Assembly (NCBI RefSeq): GCF_964204865.1
Contig: NC_135252.1
Coordinates: forward strand, 18,745,383 to 18,809,382
Length of the DNA: 64,000 nt
Reading direction: 5' to 3'
DNA from: Styela clava
Lineage: Eukaryota > Chordata > Ascidiacea > Stolidobranchia > Styelidae
This document shows, one piece after another, positions 10,574-22,500 of this stretch. Each line of letters starts with the position of its first letter. Position 1 is the first letter of the stretch. The notes beneath the pieces are model-generated. The model was given only the letters and a program-made list of their open reading frames with translations. It made no database searches and was not told where the DNA came from. A program made the translations under genes and the position numbers.

Positions 10574-11800
10574 GTAGATGCTAATTTAAAAAATAAGTTA
10601 TTTGAAAAATTGACACAGAAATTTTCATCACTACTCAAATGACTACAGTGGTGCATTTTTCTCGTAATGACAAAATTGTTGACACAATCTGATATGTTAA
10701 AGCTTAGTGCTTTGGCAGCCAAACTAAATATCTTAATAACAAAGTCTTTATACTACGCATTAGTCCTACTTGTAATATTTCAAGAAATACAAAGGGTTGA
10801 TGTTGTGGTTGAAAATAGCTGCATTGTTGTTTTATCAACAGCAGTCAGGAAGTTAAAGGCAAACAAGACAAAAGTTACAATTATCCAATTATGCATATGT
10901 GTTGGTTATCAGAACTTTTTTTTCATAATAGCAATGTACACGATATTAGTGTTTACTTTGTAAGGTTTCAATAATAATTAGGAGTGAACATATGATTTGA
11001 AATACTCATTATGTTGTTTCATCGACAAGCTTTATGACTTGATTGAAAACAATGAAATATATACATCATCTCATTATGAAGTTGTGTTGATTTATTAGCA
11101 AGCGTATGTTATTTTAATGTTTAATTTCCAAGTTTGTAATCACAGTCACTATGCAATGCCTTGATGCTGCAATTGGATATTTTGAAAGATAATAATAAAT
11201 TGCATCATGCAACCGATGTAAAATAAATAAAATAAAAAAAGGTTACAAGCTATAATTATAGGTTGAATTTCTCATTTCAACCTAACGTTCCTTTGAATGA
11301 CTACTTTGTATTTCAATCCATAAATATTTAAATAAATTGAATATTTGACGTCACAACTTTATTGCAATTTCCAGTAACGGTAAAAAATCCCGAAAAAGGG
11401 AGTCGCCGCATTACAAAACAAGTCATCAACAGAAACTTGAAACTTTGCTTGATATGTCTTATTAGTTTGTAAGTTATATGTTTACGTAAACGCTCCATCT
11501 TGTTTTTTCGCCAATTTTATCATTCATATAACAAGAAAATTACGACAATATATGCAAATAAAAAAATCGTCGAAAAAAGAAACGAAAATAAATCAAAATT
11601 TGAATACGGCTTGTGATATTAAATAAGGCTAATCAGAAAATATATTTATTATTGCTATAAGATAGTTACTTGTTTCTTTTAGCATGGTATATATGAAAAA
11701 TCTTAACAATATTTCCCATCTACCATGGAGAAGACCCTTTTTTTCTAACTTATTACTAAGAAATTAAATATGAGGTTGACCTAAGTTACAATTATTGAGA
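10574..11800. repeat. Spacer repeat R, copy A (monomer 1)
   Basis: It starts GTAGATGCTAATTTAAA and contains CACTACTCAAATGACTACAG, TTGTTTTATCAACAGCAGTC, TGCATATGTGTTGGTTATC and TTGCATCATGCAACC in order. All four landmarks recur in the same order in copy B. Relative to B it holds an extra segment of about 330 bp (around 11310-11640). A 98-codon frame at 10667-10963 lies inside it but is not preserved in copy B, so I do not call a gene. Equivalents start at 21192, 31798, 42371, 52979 and 63585. Confidence 0.7.
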
Positions 11801-11899
11801 ACATACTTATGCAATATTCAAAACATAAAATCAAAGACACTGTTGATTTATCGAGGCCAAGCTTAGCAAGGTCACCATCATATGACCATTTTAATTAAA

Positions 11900-12800
11900 G
11901 TAGATGCTAATTTAAAAATGAAATTATTTGAAAAGTTGACACAGAAATTATCATCACTACTCAAATGACTACAGTGGTGCATGTTTGGCGTATTAAGAAA
12001 ATGTTGGCATAACCTGATGTGTTGAATCTCAGTGCTTTTGCAGGTGAACCAAATATCTCAATAACAAAATCCTTATATTGCTAAGTGTAATATTTCAAGA
12101 GATGATAAGGATTGATTTATGGTTTAAAATAGCTGCCATGTTGTTTTATCAACAGCAGTCAGGACGTCAAAGACAAACAAGACAAAAATTACAATTAAAT
12201 TCAATTATGCATATGTGTTGGTTATCGGAACTTTATTTTTTTTCATAATAACAATGTTAATATACACAATATTAGTGTTTGGTTTGTAAGGTTTCAATAG
12301 AAATTGGGAATTTAAAATGTGATTGGAAATATTATAATGTTGTTTTATCGACATGATACAGGATTTGAAATGCAAACAATGAATTATGTACATTATCTCA
12401 TTATGAAGTTGTGTTGATTTATTAGCATGCGGGTGTTATTTTAACGTTTATGTACAGAGTTTGTGATCACAGCCACTATGCCAACCCTTGATGCTGTAAT
12501 TGGATGTTTTGGAAGATGATGAAACATTGCATCATGCAACCTATGTAAAATAGATAAAAAAGCTCAAAATCTCATTGCAACCTAACCTAGCTTAAAATCT
12601 CTTTGAAACCTAACGTTCCTTTGAATTCAGAAAATGTATCATTGTTATGATGCAATTACTCGTCTCTTCTTGCAAGGTATTTATGAAAAAGTATAAAAAT
12701 ATTTTCCATTCACCATGAAGAAAAGAAGATCTGTGTTCATAGTTACCTCAAACTTAGAAATTTATAACTTAGAAATGAAAGAAAAAGTTGACCTAAGCGT
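11900..12800. repeat. Spacer repeat R, copy B (monomer 1)
   Basis: Same landmarks as copy A in the same order, with many substitutions and small indels; it starts 1326 bp after copy A. Its tail contains a duplicated CAACCTAAC box that monomer 3 has lost by a deletion of about 30 bp near 33800. Confidence 0.7.
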
Positions 12801-12811
12801 CACAATCAATA

Positions 12812-13015
12812 GTTGAAGCTCACTGCTTTGGCAGCTAAACTAATAAATGAATAACAAATTTCTGATATAACGGATTAGTACTACTTATAAAATTTCCGTG
12901 AATACAAAGAATTGACTGTGTGGTTGGGAATAGCTGCACTGTTGTTTTATCAACAGAAGTTAGGACGTCCAAGGCAAATGAAACCAAAATTACAATTTCC
13001 CAATTTTTTTTCATG
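12812..13015. repeat. Spacer repeat R, copy C, truncated (monomer 1)
   Basis: It matches the centre of copies A and B: GCTTTGGCAGC, AATAGCTGCA, TTGTTTTATCAACAG and CCAATT in order. The first 120 bases or so and the tail of the repeat are missing. Confidence 0.6.
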
Positions 13016-14089
13016 TTAGCAAAATTTTTATGTGTTTTTCATTAAGGGATTATTAATTTTATTTCTGTAAATAAATATTTCTTTATAATATAAAGTGATG
13101 AGTTTCCAACTAAATTACATTTACTTTTTGGTTCCCGTGTCTCAGAAATAGCAATGAATGCTATTTTTAAATTTTGAGAAGAAAGCTTTTGAAAGTTTTT
13201 TTATCGAAATACATAAATGGTTTAATATAAAAAGTTTCATTGAGGCTCAAGATTCTATCTATTAGACATTAGTTTATTATTGCAAATTTATGAAAAATGA
13301 AGAACGTTCCATGTGTAACAGTAGAGAATAATTTCAATATGAAGTAAATTAAGTAATGTAGTATGTGGTATATTGAAAACCAAAAGGCAAAAACGAAATA
13401 TAATTCACGATGCAATGTGAAACAGCAAAACGTCTGTCAATATTGGATATTCAATAATATATCATATGGTATAATAACAACTATAACGTATAACAACAAC
13501 AACAACAGGTAATAAGCATTGAATGCCATCTTGTGCTGTTTTAGAGTTTCATTTAATCGGAAATTTACTAATATATTTAATTGAAAACAAAGTAAAATTA
13601 TACTTCTCAATTTTATAGCTGTAACACTAGTAGATATAATGGATAACCGAAACCCTGAACAAAACTTTAGAAATGAAATAAACGTTCGGTCACAATTTAT
13701 ATTCAGTGTTGTTAAAGTATTGGCACCGGGAAAGTGAGACTAATCCAACAAATAAATTTAAAGAGTTCAAAGCGACACGGATGGTTTGGTGACAAATTTG
13801 TTTTGTTAAAACAGAATAAATCACAAATTTCAGTTTGAGCTGATTGAGGTATCTATATATTGAGCGTTACTGTATGTTTTCTATATAATGTCTATATTTG
13901 TGATCAGCACGGTGCTGAATACAATCATTTGTCTTGAATTTGCAAGCTATATCTATAAATTACCAGGCATTGGGATTTAAATTGGCGCTTATTTTATGCT
14001 AAGTGTTGACCGGTCCATCTCATTCCTGATTTTATATAAAATACATTTCTAAAGTCTGTCAATAATATTTTGCCAACGTGCAGCATCTG

Positions 14090-14320
14090 TTTGTCTAAAC
14101 GTGTTGGTCTATCCCAGATAAAGGGCACGTATAAAACAACAATACCTGTATACAACGCCTGTTTCTGTTATTATGTCATTCAAATAGTATCGTTATCAAA
14201 CTACAACAACTTTAAAGTAGATTCCCTAAATGTGTTTGTCTATCCTGATCATTGGGCACGTGTATAAAACAATAATATACCTGTTTCTGTTCATTTATTA
14301 GTTTAATATTTATTATGTTG
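14090..14320. repeat. Direct duplication with CACGTATAAAAC motif, period about 131 bp
   Basis: GGGCACGTATAAAAC (14123-14137) and GGGCACGTGTATAAAAC (14254-14270) sit in two related stretches. Both start GTGTTGGTCTATCC or a close variant, and both continue into CCTGTTTCTGTTATTA or a close variant. The TATAAAA strings resemble TATA boxes but I see no gene downstream. In monomers 3, 4 and 6 the second copy reads GTACAAAAC. Confidence 0.6.
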
Positions 14321-14878
14321 GGTATCTCAAAGAAATAATTACAAAGTAGTAATGAAAACTTAATTGCAAAGCCAACAGAGTGAATTAGACAGAAAAACAT
14401 CTTATTACTTCCTAATTATACATTATATGATTTTATAGTTTAAAGAATAAATTGATTTCCTATAAGCGTAAATTTTCTATACATTGAGTACTTTTTATTT
14501 GGATTTTAAAGTTCTATCCTATTATAGTTCTATTCAGTAGATCCGAATACAGGGCCAATTAAGATGCTCGTGGATGAGTCTTCTTCTGATGAGAAGCTGC
14601 AAAGCTCTGAAGAATAGAGCCAATTATAATATCTATCTATAAAATGAGATGAATAAATTTGTATCTCCAAGTTCAAGGACCTGCAGATCTCGCCTGGATC
14701 CACTGATATACGAGATATATATTGGGCATGAAAATGACCTACGCATGCTGAAGAGCATGAATCTTTTGTTTATCAAATTCAAGCTGCGCCATTGCAGGAG
14801 CAATTCGATGTCTTATTAACTGTTTATAGTAGCGAGCGTCGAGGATTCATGGCCTAATTATTGATAAATAAAATTATC

Positions 14879-15303
14879 TTTTTTGGACACGAAGTGGACA
14901 TAACGATCGTTTCAATATTATGTTGTTGTTGTTCTTGTTCTTGTTCTTTTACACGTTTTTAAAAAGTCGCTTTTCTCTTCGAATACTGGACCAATTGCTT
15001 TGAAATTTTCAGTGGTTAAAGATTAATTTTTTCGCTAGAAGGCTATTACTCTTATTTATTTCAAAATTTTGCGTGAATTCTATGAAATTTGATATTTGGT
15101 CTAAAATTTTGCTGTGTTATTTTTTATCCATGGGAACACGGATTTTAGTCAGTGTCATGACTGGCTGTACGTTTTGATTCTGCAAAATTCTTGCTACTGG
15201 AAATTCAGAACTTTTTTGAGGGTACCGGTAGCGTCAAAGGTACCGGTAAGGACTGATTCGCTCTGGTCTAACGTGTCCATATATTTATGCGTAGCTCTCT
15301 TGT
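14879..15303. mobile_element. About 425-bp insert, monomer 2 (absent from monomer 1)
   Basis: Monomer 1 has only about 15 bases between ATAAAATTATC and AATAAATAGTTC (4733-4773), while here about 425 bp lie between. Near the ends is an 8-bp perfect inverted pair, TGGACACG (14884-14891) and CGTGTCCA (15272-15279). A core of 31 bases (14985-15015) is shared with the minus-strand repeat at 9895-9925. Two ACCGGTA boxes lie near the right end. No transposase frame is visible. Because the monomer 1 junction is not a clean empty site, either insertion here or replacement in monomer 1 is possible. Confidence 0.5.
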
Positions 15304-15800
15304 TGAAATAAATAGTTCTACGTTTAAAAGATCAGAAATATTAAAATTGTAATAATGATCAATTTGGTTGTTGCTCATATAAATTAGTATACATAGCTAA
15401 TTATCGATATTTCCTTAAGATGTGTCAAAATATAAGGACATTATTATGGTTAAAACTGTTCATTTCATTTTGATAAGTTTTCAAGGTTTAGTTTCTCGAA
15501 TTCAGAAAAATTCATTTATTCGATCGTATTTAACGTTTTACGCTTTTATATAATGTTTGGTACAAGAATTATTGACTTGATTAAAAAAATTGACAAATAT
15601 CAGTTTTGTGAAATTTTGACACGCTTCTATTCTGGAATATTGATTTACAAATTTAAAACGATTAAAACAGGCATGAGTTCCCCCCTACCTTGCCTAATGG
15701 TGAATTCGCACTAGACACACCACAATTTTGCTCTAATGCTGTCAGACCTAGGAACACTCAGGAAATTATAAAATCTAGATTTTATGCAATTGCCGTGAAT

Positions 15801-15806
15801 TTTATT
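15801..15806 (-). promoter_or_regulatory. Polyadenylation signal of gene copy 2
   Basis: AATAAA on the minus strand about 100 bases after the stop codon, in the same context as in the other copies. Confidence 0.65.
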
Positions 15807-15907
15807 TCAAAAGCAAAATATGTTAAACGCAATTGATGTAAACTCAACAGCCTAAACTATAACTAAACTAAAATGATTGTTGGTCGGTCGTTCGGTCATT
15901 GTTGCAT

Positions 15908-18900
15908 TTAAGCACATCCACAACGAATGTATTGGTAACATCTATTGCGTCTAACGATTCTGAATCTTCTGTAAGTGCTATAAAAAAGAATATATTATAT
16001 AATACTAAACAATGTGCGTAAAAAATGACATTATCACTTGGAAAATTATCTTAATCTCAAAGGATTGAGCATTCGTATATTGAATATGCTTGTTTGCCGG
16101 ACATGAACCAAAACCAACTTTGTTCATTGATAAATTTAGAAGAACTCACCAGAAGCGCCTGATTTTGTAGCGGTACACCCTGTAGGTAGGCAAGGCACAT
16201 TTGTATCTGAAGACAACACGGATCTTTGGGACGGAGAATTTAGCACGGTAAGTGCATCTGTAAGAACAAGCGTAGTGTCTTGTGAATGTACGGATGTGTT
16301 TCCTCCATGCTCTGTCGAACTTGCGAAGTACCCTGTTTCTGTCAGATCTTGCCTTGAGTTTGTATGCATTGTAGAGTCTGCGGGCTGCACCACGGAGTCT
16401 TTTGCTGGTGTAGAATTTCATGAATTTAGCATATTGCCTCACCTTCAGCTTGTAGATCTGAAAAAGGATATCAATCATAACAATTTGGATTAAAAATCTT
16501 TATAAAAAATCTCTAAAAAACTTTATTTATTTTGTATACCAGAAAATTATGTTTGAAAAATAAACTAAATTCAATGAAAAATTCCTATTCTCTAAAAATA
16601 TTACAATGTATGGGCTTCAAAATAATATTCAAATTAATTTAACACTTACAATAGTTTACCTTGGTCAGACGTCTTGAAAGGCGTGTCCTCATTCTCCTTC
16701 TCAGTTTCTTGAGACGCCTGCTGTATTTGGTGATTCTTATTTTTCTGGTAGACAAACAACGTTTGTAACCCTTAACAACTCTGGAGATCAAACGGTTGAT
16801 CATCTTCTTGTAGCTAGCAAGTCTGGATTTGTAGAACTTGGTGGCTCTTGCAAGTCTTCTTGCGAGCATTTTCTTGTATTTTCTGATTGCCCTTCTCTTT
16901 TGACGACGCAATTGTCTCTTGTATGCTGCAAACTTTCTCAAATAACGTTTAGTGATGCGTTGGGATCTGTGAACAACATAAATATTTTTGCGTGCATTCA
17001 ACTCAGTCATAACCGTCTGGAGGTGAATTATATTATACATAATGACTTCCAATATATTGATTTAGAAAACTAAATTCAACTCTTTTTGTAATGAACTCAC
17101 CTGCACAAGTAAGTGGATCTGAAATAGGTTCTCAAAACTATGTGTCTCTTGTTGACAATTTTGGTGAATCTTTTCAATGCGCTCTTGTTACGTCTGATAG
17201 CAAGTTTTCTCCATGCTCTGTATTTTCTCCATGCGGCGGAAATTGCCTTGTTTCTTCTGGTTTTCAGCTTTTTGGTGAATTTCTTGACAGATACATTGAC
17301 CTTTTCTAAAATTTATTATATTATTTTAAAATAACACAAAATGTAACATAAAATATTAAAAATTCGTGGGAAATGTCTCACTGGTGTTACAAGATTTCAA
17401 TTTCTTGAATCTCATTTGTCTGTACTTGAATCTGTAAGTGATCAAACGGAAGCATCTGGATCTTCTGATTTTGAATCTCCACACGTATCTGATTCTGCGG
17501 CTAGAAAATATTAACAAATCATAAAATAAATTTCTACCAATGTTACATTCAAAATTTAGTCAAACCAGTTCAATATCAAATAAACTTTTGTCGTCTTACC
17601 AGGTACGGTAATAACGTCTTCTTCTGAAGCACAAAGTTCCTGTTGCACATTGATAAGCACATGCGTAATTCTTCACAAGTCTGGCGGTTGCACTTCTCAG
17701 CTTGCGGCTGTATACGCTGGCCCTTCTCAGGTATGCTCTTGTTTCACGTCTTCTGAAGACTCTGATAACTTTGCGCACGTCACGTCTTTTCCATGTTCTA
17801 GAGCCTGAAAAAAATAATTCATTTTATACTCAAGACAGATAACACACAAATATGTGGACAGGAAAGATTCGTCAATGACATTGTCACGCAGTTTTTAGAA
17901 CAAGGATTGACAAATCAAATGAGGGTGAAATAGATTAGTGGTACTACGAATTTGACAAAGCACAGTAGTCAGTTGTAAAATATTGATGATAGAAAAACAA
18001 TTGTTTTTAAAAATTGAAGCCACAATTCAACACAAATGATCAATACTTTCAATTTGTTCATGATGATACTTCGAATGCCAAACAAAATGCTTTTTGTATT
18101 CAAAATTGTTTATTTGAAAGTAAAACTACTTACAATGGACTCTAGTGAGGAGTTTCTTGAAGATGGCAACTCTCTTGGTGACGAATCTCTTCATGACCTT
18201 CTTGTACCTTCTCACATATTTGTTCATGCGTTTCTTCAAAGATCTTCTGTATTTGGTAATTCTGGTCTTGCGGTTTCTGAAGCACCTTACAGAGCTGTAA
18301 ATAATATGTTATATCATTTTGTATAGAAATCTTCATGCACATTATGTCTATCTATGAAGTTAATCATACAATCTGCGAAGTCTTCTGTGGAACTTGAGAA
18401 CAGTACTGTACATTCTCTTCATAACTCTCTTGTAACTCTTGACTGCACGTCTGTACATTCTGCTGATAGCAGCAATGTATTTTCTGATTGCCTTACTCTT
18501 CAACTTGAGGATACGTCTTCTCTCACGCCTTGAAGCACGACTGTAAATAACAAATTTTAAATCATGTCATGAGAATGCATTTATAAGTCGCAACATTAGT
18601 GGACTTACCGAAGGTATCTTTTGGTGTATTTGTTGACTGATCTTCTGTATTTTCTTTTGGCTGCAGACACGCGAACGCACATTACATTGTACCATTTTCT
18701 GTAGCTCTTCTTCATTTGTTTGTGGATTGAGAGGGCTCTTCTGGACAAACGAGTTCTGACAACCCGAACGAACTTCCTTTCAGACCATTCTTAAAATTTC
18801 ATATAGAAAATAATGCATAAGAAATGTCAAATGAAATTTCCTGGCTATCATCTTATTTCCTGGAGCAAATGTGCACAAATTAATAAAAATTCGAATTTGT

Positions 18901-19529
18901 ATATTTATTGCTCCACACTTTATATTGTACATTAGTATTTGTGTATATATGGGGTATTTGTAGTGGTATACGTGATATTGGACGTCCTTGCAACGGCCAG
19001 TTTCTTCATTTCATTTTTTTTTCCATTGACGCATCAATTTGGACAATAATAAAGACAAAAGCTATTTCAGGGTGAAATTCTTAGAGACATTTTTATTAAT
19101 ATTATGTCTAATCAAACAGACAGAAAAACTGTCAAACATGACATTGTCTGTTTCCACAAATAATGTATTATTTGGCTGAATTCCCTTTGCATGACATGGC
19201 TGTTTATAAACTTTCAATAAAAATTACCTCTGAATTTTCGGGAGGTGCATCTCTTTCCGGGATATGAGGTCAACACAGAGCGATAGTATCTAGAAGTGCA
19301 CCATGCTTGTTTGAACTTGAAGCTGAATCGGAAACACGTGGATGGGAAAGTGTAATATCTCCTGACGTTCCAGCGGACGTAACCGCAGTGACTGGGTTGA
19401 ATGTAAACGGCGGCATTTGCTGCCTGAAAATGGAAGATTTTGGTTGTCAAACAAAATTGAAAACTAATTTAATACCTTAAGATCTATACTTACGGCCAAG
19501 CAGACCAGAAGTACTAACAGAGTCTTCAT
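15908..19529 (-). CDS. Secreted, extremely basic Tyr/Cys-containing protein, copy 2
   Basis: Exons, first to last: 19494-19529, 19228-19423, 18609-18789, 18370-18540, 18134-18294, 17600-17804, 17382-17500, 17101-17305, 16660-16966, 16150-16457, 15908-15977. Exon lengths and phases equal copy 1, giving 652 residues without an internal stop. Intron 9 (16458-16659) is about 60 bp longer than in copy 1. Compared with copy 1 I see two amino-acid changes: Asn160 to Ile in exon 4 (unique to this copy) and Ile474 to Leu in exon 9. All splice dinucleotides are kept. Function as for copy 1; the family is unrecognised. Confidence 0.85.
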
Positions 19530-19554
19530 GATTGTCTCTACTCGGTGTCGAATA

Positions 19555-19589
19555 AGGACTGATTTTTGCAGAAAATTTCCCAGTATATA
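19555..19589 (-). promoter_or_regulatory. Core promoter of gene copy 2
   Basis: TATATA at 19584-19589 and the initiator TCAGTCC keep the 29-base spacing seen in copy 1. Confidence 0.7.
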
Positions 19590-22500
19590 TGCTGTAGAAA
19601 TCCACTTCATAATTCCTGATTGTTCATTATAAATTTATCGAAGCAAACACTTCTTCGGGTTGAAGGGCTTTGTAATTTTGGGTGTGTCTTTTAGTTGTCA
19701 GGGCAATATGCATCAATACTTTAGATTGTGCCAATAATACGCCTATATCATTGAAATAACTTTGTGTCTTAGGTCATCTTCCTTTTTTATTAGTTAATAA
19801 ACACATCCCTCCTCTTGTAATAGCTAAATGATACTCGTGCTATTGCGTGTGTATAGTTTGTTGTTAGAAACAGTTTGATGCCTGGGATTATATGTTTAAA
19901 ACGTAGCTCAACATTGCTTCATGTTTATATTGAGCAGACAATACCAACAATAGCCAATTCTCAAGTAGAGTCTTTTAGCATGATCGTGTTTTTAAAGATT
20001 TACCGATCATTTCGTTGCTGAAAAAAATTTATTTAATGTTATACATTTAATAAAAAATAAAAAGTCAATTATAGTTTTGCTAAACAATAAATAATTCAGA
20101 TAACACCAAAGTGTTTAAAAAGTTTCCTATATCGGAACAGTATATTATTAATTTCAAGTATAAATTTGCTATATTGCCTGATTGTTACATATTCCAGTTT
20201 TCTATTTGTATTTAATTTCGAATTTCTACTAATTGGCCTTTCCGTGATAATGAAATAGGGAATAGTAAAAAATTTATGTCTTCAAAAATACACAATATAT
20301 ATTGTGTAAAGTAAACAAGGGGGCAAAGCTCAAATATAAGAACATAAATTCCAATACGTACGGCAAACTTCACGACTAACGCAAACGTGAACCGCCGCAA
20401 GATGCGCGATTTCTTGATGAGGTAATCACACACTAAAAACAAATCTCATAGAGCCAACAGAAATTTTTGAAATGAATAAAAGTAATTGCCTAGCGATCAA
20501 TACAATTTTTTCCACTGAAAATTTCAAAGCAATTGGTCCAGTAGGTAATAAAAAAAAAGTGAAGAAGGAAAGGAATACTAACAACATGATGATCAACAAC
20601 AACATAATACCAAAACGCTCCATAGGTACTCTCCAATAAGGGTCATACCATATTCCAGGCAAAACGAAGTATGTATAATGATTCTTTGGTCTCGTTCAGC
20701 GTGAAGATTTAAATATTTGCTGTCGTGGGGCTGTCTATGCTGAGGTAAAGCAACAACAAGCGGGTGACCGATAATTTCAAAAGTAACGTAGCATAAAAGA
20801 GTCCAAAGATTGTACTTCCGATTACCAAGTTGAGTCGCCCGGGTTATAGCAGAATTAATGAACAATAGTGAATGAAGAATTATAAGTCAAGTATTGATAA
20901 AAACTTCATCTCTCTTGCGTTAGGACATTGCTATCTAAGAAATTAAACCACTATTTGACAAAATTTACATTAGCATACACACGCGACCTATTTCGAATAA
21001 CGGGAAGCTGGTTCATTTCGATTTTTGTGTACGAAATCAAGGCGCGATTTTTGACACAGTATCTTGTTTTCCTATTACATTTGTTATATTTCTTTGAAAG
21101 ATATTCATACATATGGTCATACTATTTTATATTCCTTCAATTTATCTTTATTATAACAACAACAAAATAAGACGATTTATATATCACAATTGTAGATAAT
21201 AATTTAAAAAATAAGTTATTTGAAAAATTGACACAGAAATTTTCATCACTACTCAAATGACTACAGTGGTGCATTTTTCTCGTAATGACAAAATTGTTGA
21301 CACAATCTGATATGTTAAAGCTTAGTGCTTTGGCAGCCAAACTAAATATCTTAATAACAAAGTCTTTATACTACGCATTAGTCCTACTTGTAATATTTCA
21401 AGAAATACAAAGGGTTGATGTTGTGGTTGAAAATAGCTGCATTGTTGTTTTATCAACAGCAGTCAGGAAGTTAAAGGCAAACAAGACAAAAGTTACAATT
21501 ATCCAATTATGCATATGTGTTGGTTATCAGAACTTTTTTTTCATAATAGCAATGTACACGATATTAGTGTTTACTTTGTAAGGTTTCAATAATAATTAGG
21601 AGTGAACATATGATTTGAAATACTCATTATGTTGTTTCATCGACAAGCTTTATGACTTGAATGAAAACAATGAAATATATACATCATCTCATTATGAAGT
21701 TGTGTTGATTTATTAGCAAGCGTATGTTATTTTAATGTTTAATTTCCAAGTTTGTAATCACAGTCACTATGCAATGCCTTGATGCTGCAATTGGATATTT
21801 TGAAAGATAATAATAAATTGCATCATGCAACCGATGTAAAATAAATAAAATAAAAAAAGGTTACAAGCTATAATTATAGGTTGAATTTCTCATTTCAACC
21901 TAACGTTCCTTTGAATGACTACTTTGTATTTCAATCCATAAATATTTAAATAAATTGAATATTTGACGTCACAACTTTATTGCAATTTCCAGTAACGGTA
22001 AAAAATCCCGAAAAAGGGAGTCGCCGCATTACAAAACAAGTCATCAACAGAAACTTGAAACTTTGCTTGATATGTCTTATTAGTTTGTAAGTTATATGTT
22101 TACGTAAACGCTCCATCTTGTTTTTTCGCCAATTTTTTCATTCATATAACAAGAAAATTACGACAATATATGCAAATAAAAAAATCGTCGAAAAAAGAAA
22201 CGAAAATAAATCAAAATTTGAATACGGCTTGTGATATTAAATAAGGCTAATCAGAAAATATATTTATTATTGCTATAAGATAGTTACTTGTTTCTTTTAG
22301 CATGGTATATATGAAAAATCTTAACAATATTTCCCATCTACCATGGAGAAGACCCTTTTTTTCTAACTTATTACTAAGAAATTAAATATGAGGTTGACCT
22401 AAGTTACAATTATTGAGAACATACTTATGCAATATTCAGAACATAAAATCAAAGACACTGTTGATTTATCGAGGCCAAGCTTAGCAAGGTCACCATCATA

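Larger units (their letters stand above)
3711..13862. repeat. Tandem monomer 1 (left edge of array)
   Basis: The monomer start is set arbitrarily at AGCGTTACT, the first point where homology to the other monomers can be followed. At 10,152 bp it is shorter than the others, mainly because it lacks the roughly 425-bp insert seen at 14879-15303 in monomer 2, and it also lacks about 60 bp in intron 9 of the gene. The first few hundred bases differ from other monomers at many positions, whereas the gene and most of the spacer are nearly identical to them. It carries gene copy 1. Confidence 0.9.
8973..15800. other. Intergenic spacer between gene copies 1 and 2
   Basis: Non-coding, about 6.8 kb, spanning the monomer 1/2 boundary at 13863. 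In order it holds: upstream sequence of gene 1 with an 18-bp perfect palindrome (9673-9690); a minus-strand copy of a dispersed repeat with a 31-base core at 9895-9925; three degenerate copies of a second repeat (10574-11800, 11900-12800, 12812-13015); a CAA trinucleotide run (13492-13508); a duplicated CACGTATAAAAC motif (14100-14320); and the insert at 14879-15303. Short open frames recur in every monomer only because the whole monomer is recently duplicated. Confidence 0.6.

Noticed and set aside
10667-10963. 98-codon plus-strand frame in spacer repeat R copy A
   Set aside because: The frame is not preserved in the homologous copies B and C, and monomer 4 has an internal deletion that destroys it.
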